Below the pieces are notes generated by a model. That model saw only the letters and a list, made by a program, of their open reading frames with translations, did not search any database and was not told the origin of the DNA. 64,000 nt of DNA, taken from the NCBI GenBank assembly GCA_900545915.1, contig URAV01000015.1, positions 16,896-80,895 on the forward strand, read 5' to 3'. The DNA is from an uncultured Porphyromonadaceae bacterium (GTDB taxonomy: Bacteria; Bacteroidota; Bacteroidia; Bacteroidales; Coprobacteraceae). This document shows positions 18,609 through 27,300 of this stretch, piece by piece (positions within the stretch are counted from its first letter, which is position 1; every line of letters begins with the position of its first letter). The position numbers were made by a program, and so were the translations under genes.

Positions 18609-18616
18609 CAAACATA
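18609..18616 (-). promoter_or_regulatory. Promoter -7 box for GSCFA-murF-alr
   Basis: On the minus strand the bases read TATGTTTG (TAnnTTTG), only 4 bases before the chosen start codon. If used, the transcript would begin at or next to the ATG. No TTTG -33 box is visible at the standard distance. Confidence 0.4.
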
Positions 18617-18640
18617 CAAAAAAATAATGAAGCTTTTTTA

Positions 18641-18810
18641 GACCCTATCTAAATTTTGCTCGGGTAAAGTTTGAGAGAGATCCACATGAACAGGCGGTTT
18701 TTCTCTCGATAGAAAAACCATACCGATGCCGTCAACATCGTTATAGACCGAAAGGAAAGGGGGAAAACGTCCGGATGATATTTTTTATTGGGGAAATTTA
18801 ACAGACTCTC
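18641..18810. repeat. Degenerate inverted-repeat element, copy A
   Basis: The left end reads GACCCTATCTAAATTTT and the right end AAATTTAACAGACTC, which are imperfect inverted repeats. The ends match those of copy B nearby. No open frame is inside. It fills much of the gene-free stretch 18620-19128. Confidence 0.45.
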
Positions 18811-18973
18811 AAAATAACAAATCAAAAATCAAAAGATAATTCCCCCACGATATTTAACAAAAAAAATATCTCTCCGACAGATATATACAATAAAGCTTTT
18901 TACTACTTTTGTAGCCCAAAATCGATCTTGAAGCAATGGTAACAACTTCAAGATTTTAGTTAAAGAGCTTTAG

Positions 18974-19097
18974 AGCCTGTTTAAATTTTGGAGAGTTTAT
19001 TTTGAACGATTTTCTTGAAGATACTATTATGTATTTCACAAGAGGAAGATAATGGATCGACATGATCGCCTCCTTGATCGGAAAATTTAAACAAGCT
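18974..19097. repeat. Inverted-repeat element, copy B (MITE-like)
   Basis: The ends AGCCTGTTTAAATTTT and AAAATTTAAACAAGCT are inverted repeats matching at 15 of 16 positions across 124 bases. The interior shares short blocks with copies near 56.9 kb and possibly 63.4 kb. There is no coding frame inside. The remainder of 18620-19128, apart from copy A, shows nothing I recognise. Confidence 0.6.
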
Positions 19098-19128
19098 TTT
19101 AATTAAATAAAATGATTCATTACGAATT

Positions 19129-19701
19129 ATGAAAAGGCATCTTTTTTCCTTTGTAGTAATTTTCCCTCTTTTGGGATGTAATTCTCCTAAAACCCCCAGT
19201 GAAGAGGTCAGTCAAGGAAATAAAACCCTCCCTGCCGTTATCATTGAGACAAAGCAAGTACCCGACTCCGTCAAGCCTTCGGATATGTACAGCAATGCTT
19301 TAGATCTTCCCGAATTTCAAGGTTGTACCGATTTCGGAGGGGCGTTAATTTCGGATGATTACGGGGTACATGTACTGCAAAGCGACGAAAAAAAGATCAC
19401 ATATTTGCTATTCGATGAGCTCTCTGCAAGAAATAACAGCGGTATGCCCCTATGGAAACTTCTCGACACGCTTCAGTTGCAAGGAACAGAGCTGAATATC
19501 GGATGGACGGGAAATGTAATGTTGAACGGTCGAATAGACAACGAGCTAATCGTTCTTCTGCCGGATAATATAGATTGGATCGATACCGAGATATTCGACA
19601 CGGTAAAACAAGCTTGGAGATTTGACCGGATACGAAAAAGAATCATAGAGATACCGACAAAAGGTATCAAGTGCCAAAACGATATGTACGGAATCGATTA
19701 A
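19129..19701 (+). CDS. Hypothetical lipoprotein
   Basis: The 190-residue protein starts with a lipoprotein signal peptide with lipobox LLGC (cysteine 17). The mature part begins with a Ser/Thr/Pro/Glu-rich linker and then a compact alpha/beta domain of about 130 residues. I see no known motif. The sequence ends with a short Lys/Arg-rich region and an NDMYGID tail. It is isolated, preceded by two inverted-repeat elements and followed by a bidirectional terminator. It may be species-specific. Confidence 0.75.
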   Translation: MKRHLFSFVVIFPLLGCNSPKTPSEEVSQGNKTLPAVIIETKQVPDSVKPSDMYSNALDLPEFQGCTDFGGALISDDYGVHVLQSDEKKITYLLFDELSARNNSGMPLWKLLDTLQLQGTELNIGWTGNVMLNGRIDNELIVLLPDNIDWIDTEIFDTVKQAWRFDRIRKRIIEIPTKGIKCQNDMYGID

Positions 19702-19710
19702 CATACAAAA

Positions 19711-19748
19711 AATACGGGATACCCCAATTTATGGCAGTATCCCGCATT
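19711..19748. terminator. Bidirectional terminator
   Basis: CGGGATAC (19715-19722) pairs with GTATCCCG (19737-19744), with A and T flanks on both sides. It separates the convergent lipoprotein gene and the GH97 gene. Confidence 0.75.
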
Positions 19749-19761
19749 TTAATACCATTCT

Positions 19762-21771
19762 TCATTCAGGTCGGAAATAAACAGCCTGTCCACCTCCGTC
19801 AGCCAATTTCATATGCAACGTATCGGCAGAAGTCACGATTTTATGTTCTATTTTATAATCCGTAGGATTATCTTTCCAATGGGCATTATCCCCGTCAGCA
19901 TAAATATCCGCAGAATATTTCGTATCGGGATTTAAAAAGCTTAAAGGGATATCTATCACACGGCTATTTTCATTCGTCGTTGCTCCAAGATAAAACCGAT
20001 CACCGGCTTGACGCACAACCGCAATATACTCTCCCGGTTCGCCTATTAAGGCTTCAGAACGGTCGCAATCGGCATCAAAATCAATGAAGAACTGAAATGC
20101 CGGATGGTTTTCATAATTTTCGATCATATCCGAAGCCATCTGCAACGGACTGTACAAAATTACCCAATTCGCAATTTGTTTAGCAAGAGTCGTGTTTACC
20201 CGACTATTCCCTTTATCCAAGTCGTTCCATTTTTTACGTAACGGAGAATTACGGGTTTTCTCGAATAAGATATCGAATGTTCCCGGAGTATAATCCATAG
20301 GACCACCCAACAACCGAGTAAAAGGCAATATTTCATGATGAGAAGGCGGATTTCCTTCACTCCATGCATTCCATTCCATACCTCGAGCTCCTTCTCGAGA
20401 CATCATATTCGGCCATGTCCGACGAATACCGGTATCCTTTATCGGTTCATGTGCATTTACGGTCATTTTATATTTTGCCGCTGTTTCTACTACCTTCTGG
20501 TAATGCCGAACACCATATTGGCTGTGATGCCAATACCCTCCGGGCATAGCTCCGGCATAACCGGTTTTCAGATCGTGCACTCCATAATCGACATACCAAC
20601 GCAACGCCTTATCCAACTGCTTTTCATAATTCGGGACATTTCCTCCGGTTTCATGATGTCCGATAATACGAACTCCTTTTTCCTGCGCATAAGCTGCAAT
20701 TTCATCCATATCGAAATCGGCATAAGGCTTCGTATAGTCGAAATTCTGACGGCCGCCCCAGCTTTCCCAGCCCTCATTCCAACCTTCAAATAAAACACCT
20801 TCAATATTATGGGCTGCCGCAAAATCTATATAACGTTTAGCATTCTCCGTTGTCGCACCATGACGGTCGTTAATAACCCAAGACTCGACACCGAGATGCA
20901 TCCCCCACCAGACACCGACATACTTCATCGGTTTTATCCAGTCTGTAGAATCAAGTACACAAGGATCGTTCAAATTCAAAATAAGAGAAGAGTTTATCAA
21001 GCCTACTGCCTTAGGAGCAATCTGAATCGTACGCCATGCCGTTTTAAATGTACCCGGGACATGAGCCTTTGTGCCATCGGGCAAAGGAGCTAACTCGGAT
21101 TTGAACTTTCGCTCTCCGGATTTTTTTAATGTCATTTCCGGGAAATCATATAACGCAGCCTCATGAATGCTTGCATAGATACCGTTATCCGTCCTAAAAG
21201 TAATCGGAGTATTAGCGGTCTCCACTTCACTGATTTTTTGTGAAATATATAACAATTCGTAAGTCTCGAAATTTGCAGGAATCGACCAAGACCGACCATC
21301 CTGTGCGAAATCGAATTCGGTCAGTTCATCCATAACGATTAAAGAATCCCTGTCAGGATACTCATACTCATATCTGAATCCGATACCGTCATCAAAGACT
21401 CTGAAACGAAGCACTAAAGAAACATCTTCTTTATTCTCCAGACAAACAGACATCTCGTTATAATGATTTCTGTTCTTTTTATTTTCTCCCCACGGTTGAG
21501 TCCAGACTTCATCTTTCGAAGAAAATTCGGTCTTACTTATTCTAAACGATTCTGATACAAGGGAATCTTTAAAAATAAAACCCAAACGGGAATCCCTTAT
21601 GAAACTCTCTCCTTCTACATTCACCGAGTAACTAAGATTTCCACCATCCGGATTATTCAAAACGACCTCAATACGCCCGTCAGGAGACAAGACCCGCTCT
21701 TGCAGCGAGCTCCGACACCCTGTTAATAAAAACAGAATCGCAACAGTACAACAATATAACTTCTTTCTCAT
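19762..21771 (-). CDS. Glycoside hydrolase family 97 (SusB-like)
   Basis: GH97 enzymes hydrolyse alpha-glucosides or alpha-galactosides. The 669-residue protein has a lipobox (LTGC, C19), a beta-sandwich N-terminal domain, and a (beta/alpha)8 domain starting near 285 (MKYVGVWWGMHLG). The segment VNAHEP with E442, and SREGARGMEWNAW with E460 and E466, resemble the glutamate-rich active site of inverting SusB-type members. The retaining group instead has an Asp nucleophile in a KIDF context, which I do not see. Alpha-glucosidase activity is therefore favoured. Co-location with N-glycan enzymes suggests trimming of capping glucose, which is inference. Confidence 0.88.
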   Translation of the reverse strand: MRKKLYCCTVAILFLLTGCRSSLQERVLSPDGRIEVVLNNPDGGNLSYSVNVEGESFIRDSRLGFIFKDSLVSESFRISKTEFSSKDEVWTQPWGENKKNRNHYNEMSVCLENKEDVSLVLRFRVFDDGIGFRYEYEYPDRDSLIVMDELTEFDFAQDGRSWSIPANFETYELLYISQKISEVETANTPITFRTDNGIYASIHEAALYDFPEMTLKKSGERKFKSELAPLPDGTKAHVPGTFKTAWRTIQIAPKAVGLINSSLILNLNDPCVLDSTDWIKPMKYVGVWWGMHLGVESWVINDRHGATTENAKRYIDFAAAHNIEGVLFEGWNEGWESWGGRQNFDYTKPYADFDMDEIAAYAQEKGVRIIGHHETGGNVPNYEKQLDKALRWYVDYGVHDLKTGYAGAMPGGYWHHSQYGVRHYQKVVETAAKYKMTVNAHEPIKDTGIRRTWPNMMSREGARGMEWNAWSEGNPPSHHEILPFTRLLGGPMDYTPGTFDILFEKTRNSPLRKKWNDLDKGNSRVNTTLAKQIANWVILYSPLQMASDMIENYENHPAFQFFIDFDADCDRSEALIGEPGEYIAVVRQAGDRFYLGATTNENSRVIDIPLSFLNPDTKYSADIYADGDNAHWKDNPTDYKIEHKIVTSADTLHMKLADGGGQAVYFRPE

Positions 21772-21884
21772 TTTTCTTGGTATTTATCCTTATTAAATAA
21801 ACGTACATTCTAAAGATTTTCACCTACACAAAAAGTAATTTTTTTTAAGAACCTGACCCGTGTAAAATTCGAACATAAGACAAA

Positions 21885-21922
21885 AATAGGAGAAAGGTCT
21901 TTATAAAACAACATTCTCCTAT
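21885..21922 (-). terminator. Terminator after the CotH-kinase gene
   Basis: AATAGGAGA and TCTCCTAT pair across about 21 bases. On the minus strand the stem is followed by a TTTTTGTCTT run, 15 bases after the stop codon of the upstream gene. Confidence 0.65.
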
Positions 21923-21937
21923 TCTTATCCATTAACC

Positions 21938-24241
21938 TTATTCAATACATATTTTGTAAGTAATCCGGTCTGTATGATTACTTATGGTCAGTAAATACAT
22001 CCCCGTAGCCAGATCATTCAAAGTAATTTTCTCACTTTCGGAATTTATAAACATCTTACGAACGACCAGACCTTGCATACTAACTAATTCAACATAAGCA
22101 TTACCGACTCCATCGATATTCAAAATTCTTTGGTCTTTTACCGGATTAGGATAAACACGGACAGCTACATTTCTAAAAGAAGGATCGATTCCTCCTTCCG
22201 GCACATCATGCCCGTCTTTCGTAACAGCAAGTACAGTCGGATATTTACCGGACAGATTATTCAAAACCGTTACCGATGATATCAATTTGTTATCGTCTGT
22301 TTCTATTTCATTCTCGAACAAACGGAATTGTAAACGCTCATCTATATCATCCGCTTTAAACTGCGAGCCGTTATCTTCACATATAATACGGCCTAATCCA
22401 TAAACAGCCTCTCCTTGTCCTGAAGATGCACTAAACCAATCTTCGATCGAAACGCTCTTCGATACAGAAGTTCCGTCTGTATAATTGACTGTCACAGACA
22501 TAGAAGACTCCCCATTTGCACTAATCGTCAACAAATACAATTTCGAAGTTTTTTGAGGTGTAGAAAATTGAAGAGTTGCAGAAGCATTACGAGACTTTAA
22601 AACAGCAGCATTTTTCCCATCATAAGCCGATAATCGATATTCGATTCCCGAATTCGATATAATAACCCCGTCAGTCGGCAAAGAACCGTTTTCCTGAACT
22701 TCCGGTCCGAATAATACCCATCCTTGGTCATCCAAAGTCATCGTAGAATGATTAACAGCAGGTTTCTTTTCCGCTATAACATCTGCATTAAATCCCGACA
22801 CGATATCTAATGGCGTAACCTCAGGCTTAGGAGGTTCTATACCCAGCAACTCTTTATCCATAAAAATCAAACGATCTTTGATCCACCCTCGCAAATAGGC
22901 AATCTCATCCTCATAAGACTCAGCTACATATTTTACTGGCCAGACATACTTTCCCCAACGCGGCCATGCTTGGAAATTACGCTGTTGTGCCCCGTTTTCA
23001 TTCAACAGATTTACAAGAGAATCAAGAGTTGCAGTAATATTTTCATCAGAATAAACCGTTTCCCGATACTCTTTCCACCGGGCTTTCACCTCTTGTACAA
23101 AAACAGGATCGCTCAACAGACGATACCACCAAAAAGGGACGAGTTGATTATCGTTCCCTTTTACGGCGTCATTAAAATCGTAAGCCCAAGTATCATTCCT
23201 CCAACCGTCATAATAATCTGCATTCCCAAAACCCAAGTTCATATCCCAAAGAGACGTCTTAAATCGGGAATCCTTACTATCTCTATATTTATATAAATTC
23301 GTACTTAGTCTATACCCATCTACATTATGAGCAAATTCGGTCGAAAGCATATAATCGATAAATGACGTCACATCAATATATTTGCGGTAACCTGTTTTCG
23401 GATCGGTATAATCATCAGAAGCTAAAGAATTTTCAAAAGCATCGATATAACTATGAATATAATTTTTCTGAGCCTCTGTAAGCTCGTCATATTCCGGAGC
23501 GGTATATTGGAACGATATTTTTTTTCCAAAAATAGGTGTTCCGTCAGAATAAACAGGAGTGTGCTTCGAAGTATAAACCGTTTCGTCATCACGATCCACT
23601 TCAAGATGATACCCTCCGGTCAGTTCATCCCCCGAATCTCCCGGATCAGGCAAATCCAGACGGTACTTCCCTTTTCTGACTCTTTCTGAAAAAATATATA
23701 CTCCATAATATGTCCCGTCCAAAACAAGTTCACAATGTTTCCCCGAAGGAACGAATTCAAAAAAAGGTCGGGCTAAAGTAAAAGAAAAAACATCCCTTAT
23801 CAAACTTCGGTCCGAATAAGGAGCTAATAAAGCCCAATCATTATCCTTTCCCATCCCCAGTATAGAGACTTTCTGTTTTTTACCCCCTTCTTCCAATGGT
23901 TTGTCTAACGGGCGCACGGCGTACGGCTTTTTATCTGAATTCGTAAATGAGGAATTACCCCGATATTTCAAACCGATATAACCTTCATAATCGACTTTCT
24001 GGTCGGGATGCGCAAGGGTATCGGCATAATTCGGTTTTCCCTCCCCGTTATAAATAATCTTCATACGAGCAGTAATTCTCTCTTCCCGGTCTATTTGACG
24101 TCCCCCGACATTTAAGAACACAATCGGCAAATTCGTCTCGGTAAAAGGGACATCGACATTATCGGGTTTATAATTATCCGGCTGTTGGGCTGAAGCAGAA
24201 AATAAAGAGAAAAGAGATAACAATAAAAATAATTTTTTCAT
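21938..24241 (-). CDS. CotH-type kinase with shared C-terminal module and T9SS sorting domain
   Basis: CotH proteins are atypical protein kinases first known from Bacillus spore coats. The 767-residue chain has a signal peptide (1-18), a CotH domain (about 85-460) with GLKYRGNSSF, the ELVLDGTYYGVYIFSE strand at 171-186 and the metal-site segment SLWDMNLGFGN (D333). A 200-residue module at 477-682 is also found in the GH85 protein next door. Residues 692-767 (VYPNP..., ending in YLLTIS) form a type A T9SS sorting domain, so the protein should be exported to the cell surface. It sits between GH97 and GH85. Its phosphorylation target is unknown. Confidence 0.88.
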   Translation of the reverse strand: MKKLFLLLSLFSLFSASAQQPDNYKPDNVDVPFTETNLPIVFLNVGGRQIDREERITARMKIIYNGEGKPNYADTLAHPDQKVDYEGYIGLKYRGNSSFTNSDKKPYAVRPLDKPLEEGGKKQKVSILGMGKDNDWALLAPYSDRSLIRDVFSFTLARPFFEFVPSGKHCELVLDGTYYGVYIFSERVRKGKYRLDLPDPGDSGDELTGGYHLEVDRDDETVYTSKHTPVYSDGTPIFGKKISFQYTAPEYDELTEAQKNYIHSYIDAFENSLASDDYTDPKTGYRKYIDVTSFIDYMLSTEFAHNVDGYRLSTNLYKYRDSKDSRFKTSLWDMNLGFGNADYYDGWRNDTWAYDFNDAVKGNDNQLVPFWWYRLLSDPVFVQEVKARWKEYRETVYSDENITATLDSLVNLLNENGAQQRNFQAWPRWGKYVWPVKYVAESYEDEIAYLRGWIKDRLIFMDKELLGIEPPKPEVTPLDIVSGFNADVIAEKKPAVNHSTMTLDDQGWVLFGPEVQENGSLPTDGVIISNSGIEYRLSAYDGKNAAVLKSRNASATLQFSTPQKTSKLYLLTISANGESSMSVTVNYTDGTSVSKSVSIEDWFSASSGQGEAVYGLGRIICEDNGSQFKADDIDERLQFRLFENEIETDDNKLISSVTVLNNLSGKYPTVLAVTKDGHDVPEGGIDPSFRNVAVRVYPNPVKDQRILNIDGVGNAYVELVSMQGLVVRKMFINSESEKITLNDLATGMYLLTISNHTDRITYKICIE
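22196..22813 (-). repeat. Shared module, CotH copy
   Basis: This DNA encodes residues 477-682 and closely matches 24596-25214 at both protein and DNA level. Shared blocks include SGFNAD, LDDQGWVLF, VISNSG, LYLLTISANG, GEAVYGL, KADDIDERLQFRLFE and YPTV.AV.K. Confidence 0.85.
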
Positions 24242-24267
24242 GATTCTATTTTTTTAAGGTAAAAGAA

Positions 24268-24308
24268 AAGCGGGCATTTCAACTCCCATGAGGTCAAAAT
24301 ACCCGCTT
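24268..24308 (-). terminator. Terminator after the GH85 gene
   Basis: AAGCGGGCA pairs with TACCCGCTT and the stem continues inward through GTC/GAG pairs. On the minus strand a T-rich run follows. It lies in the 94-base spacer before the CotH gene and may be partly read through. Confidence 0.65.
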
Positions 24309-24335
24309 ATCCTAAAAATCAAAACCTATTTTCGA

Positions 24336-27300
24336 TCAACGAACTACAACTTTAGTTGCTTTCACTCCATTTTCTCCTTTAACAAGCAGAATATAAGTAC
24401 CGGCAGACAAATTATCTACAGATAATTGGGAAACATTTCCTTCGGCCTTTATCTGACGGATTAAAGCTCCTTGTAAAGTAATTAACGAAATAGTTGCATT
24501 CGACTCAGTTTCGACAGTTAAAGTACCGTTCGGATTTACCGGATTCGGGTAAACTTTCAATTCTACATTACCTGTAGTTTGTTCTTTTAATCCCGTATCT
24601 ACATATTTACCTTCCTTAGACACAGCAAACACTGTCGGATAAGAACCGGATTTTTTACTCGTTACGGTAACGGAAACTACACTTTTCGTATCATCCACCG
24701 GAAGCACTTGTTCGAACAAGCGGAATTGTAAACGCTCATCTATATCATCGGCTTTGAACTCATACCCGCTCGATTCACGTATAATACGACTCAATCCGTA
24801 AACTGCTTCTCCCAGTCCTGAAGATGTGTTAAACCAGTCATCAACAGTAAATGTTTGTGCTTCAGATGAAGTTCCATCTGAATAATTGGCTTTTACTTCC
24901 ATTTTAGAAGCGCCATTAGCACTGATAGTCAACAAATAAAGTTTCTCAACACCCAGCTGTGGAGATACAAATTCAAGAGTAGCAGTCGCACCGTTTGTTT
25001 TCATGATAGCAGCATTATTCGCCGTAAAATCGGAGAACTGATATTTCATGCCCGAATTAGAGATTACGACTCCGTCATTAGGAATAGAACCCTCTTCTTG
25101 AACCGCAGCACTGAACAACACCCATCCTTGATCATCCAAAGGCATTGTAGAATAATCTTTCGATGGTTTTGCTTCGGCAATAGCATCGGCATTAAACCCT
25201 GATTTGATAGCAATCGGTCCTGATACCGGAATTGCCTCTTTTGTCTGTTCAAAAGCTTCAATTTCAGCAATAGAAACATATTGGTACGGAGTCACATCAA
25301 ACTCGAATCCGATATAAGAACATTCTTTATAATCAGGGAATATATATTCGACTTCACCTCCAGGGTTCTCGATCGTAGTAACCGGAGTCCAATTCTTTCC
25401 ATTCGTTCCGACATTGATCGTAACGCTTTTTATAATCTGAGTATTGCCATTACCCTTATTGTCATTCGGGAAATAAACTTTCACTTTAGCCACATTCCAT
25501 GTTTCATCGGCTTTGAATACAGCCCATGCATCATTCTTATACGATGATTCGGTTTCAATGACATCAGCACCTTCAGTTTCTTTGTCACCATCGGTTAATT
25601 TTCCGGTTTCAAATTTATCGAATTCAGCATCTACATTATAATCAGATTTGTATAATCTCAATTCCGCTGTACGTCCGGCCAAAATATTTTTAGCATCAAG
25701 ATTATCGACCGTAGCCGCTACCGTTCTCTCTTTATAAGCACCGCCATTATCTACCGTAACGGTCAATTCGGTTGCACCGATAGCATTTCCGCCGATAAGT
25801 TCGACTGTAAATTTACTATTATCGATATCTTCTTTGATCTCACCAATCTTCACATAAGATTCATTAGCTGAAACGACATTACAAGTAAACTGACTTGCCC
25901 GTTCGTCTCCGTTCAGATCGTATGTTACATCTATCGTTTTTTTCTCTCCGCTCATCAATTCGACCGAAGCCGGAACATCTATCTGCAAATTATTATCTTC
26001 TTTACCATATACTTCAAATTCCCAGATACGTATCGTCATCGAATTATCATCATACGGATTGAATTTTATATAACGGGCCTTTGTAGGTGCGATGTAATCT
26101 TCTTTTATCGTCTCTCCACCTACTCCGGTTTCATTCAGCACCAATGTCCAGTTTACTTTGTCGGTACTAACATAAACCCGATAGTTATTAAAATTAGAAC
26201 CGCTCTCGTTATGCAAACAGTCATAAGTTTTGAATTTATATACTTTATATACACCCTCAAGATCTATAATCGCCCAACTTTCATTTGCGATATTACACCA
26301 TTTAGCACTCGTGCTATACGGTTTGGTTTCCCCATCAATCAAATTTTTCGGAGATTCGGTATCATTTGTCGATCCGCTATAACTGTCGATCGTTTTATGT
26401 AAAGCAACATTTGTCAAAGTCTCTGCCGGATTCACTTCCAATGCTATAACCGAATAATCGGTAGTTCCTATATCATTAGTAACATGAGCTGTTACGACAA
26501 ATTCTCCCTCTTGCAAACATTTTACCGTTATGGTCTTATTATCTTCCGAAATAGAGGTTTGTTCCAATCCCTCCGGCAAATCCCATGAATAAGAAGTAGG
26601 GGCTCCGGTTGCGACAGCCTCGATAGTTACGACATCATTTACCGACGGATAACTATTACTTACTTTATAATATACGACCGGAGGAGTAGGTTCCGGGTAT
26701 TTTGCTTCATAAACGACTTCTGTCCCCTCTTTTAAATCTTTAGTAATCGGTTTCAGAATAATATTTACCGACCGTTCAGTTCCTTCTCTTTCAATTTTCG
26801 GGATATAGAATCCTTCGCCACGAGTCTGACCGACCAATTTCTTTTCACTCGGAGTTTGCAAATAAATGTCGATATGATCGAGATTTTCCCATTCCGATTC
26901 TGCAACATCCCATACAATACGGAAATCGCCACCGGTTTCACCCAAGCTGTTTTGCATAGTTACATTAGTAATCTGCGGTGTCGCAGGTGCATAATTTCCC
27001 GGAATAATTCCCAATTGACCCAACGATGCAGTATAAGAAGCGACCTCTGTCGCCGATTTAAAATTCAAAGCTATAATATATACAGTTTTACCTGCTAAAC
27101 CAGAAAGGTCATATTCTGCAACTGTCCAACCGTTTTGAGTCGTAACCGAAGGATTTGACAATACATTCCACTCGCTATCGACAGCACTGGTTGTTCCGAG
27201 CTTCACTTCGATAGAATTTTCTGTATTGGTCTGATATACCAATTGAAATTTATCTCCCGATTCTACAGAAATCATTGTCTTATAAAGACGGGTAAGATGA

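Noticed and set aside
21793..21806. Sequence AAACGTACAT resembling an invertase site upstream of GH97
   Set aside because: No inverted partner occurs within several hundred bases, so it is not an invertible segment.
22196..25214. Similarity between CotH and GH85 C-termini as evidence of a broken gene
   Set aside because: Both genes have full signal peptides, intact frames and T9SS ends, so this is a shared module and not a split or duplicated pseudogene.
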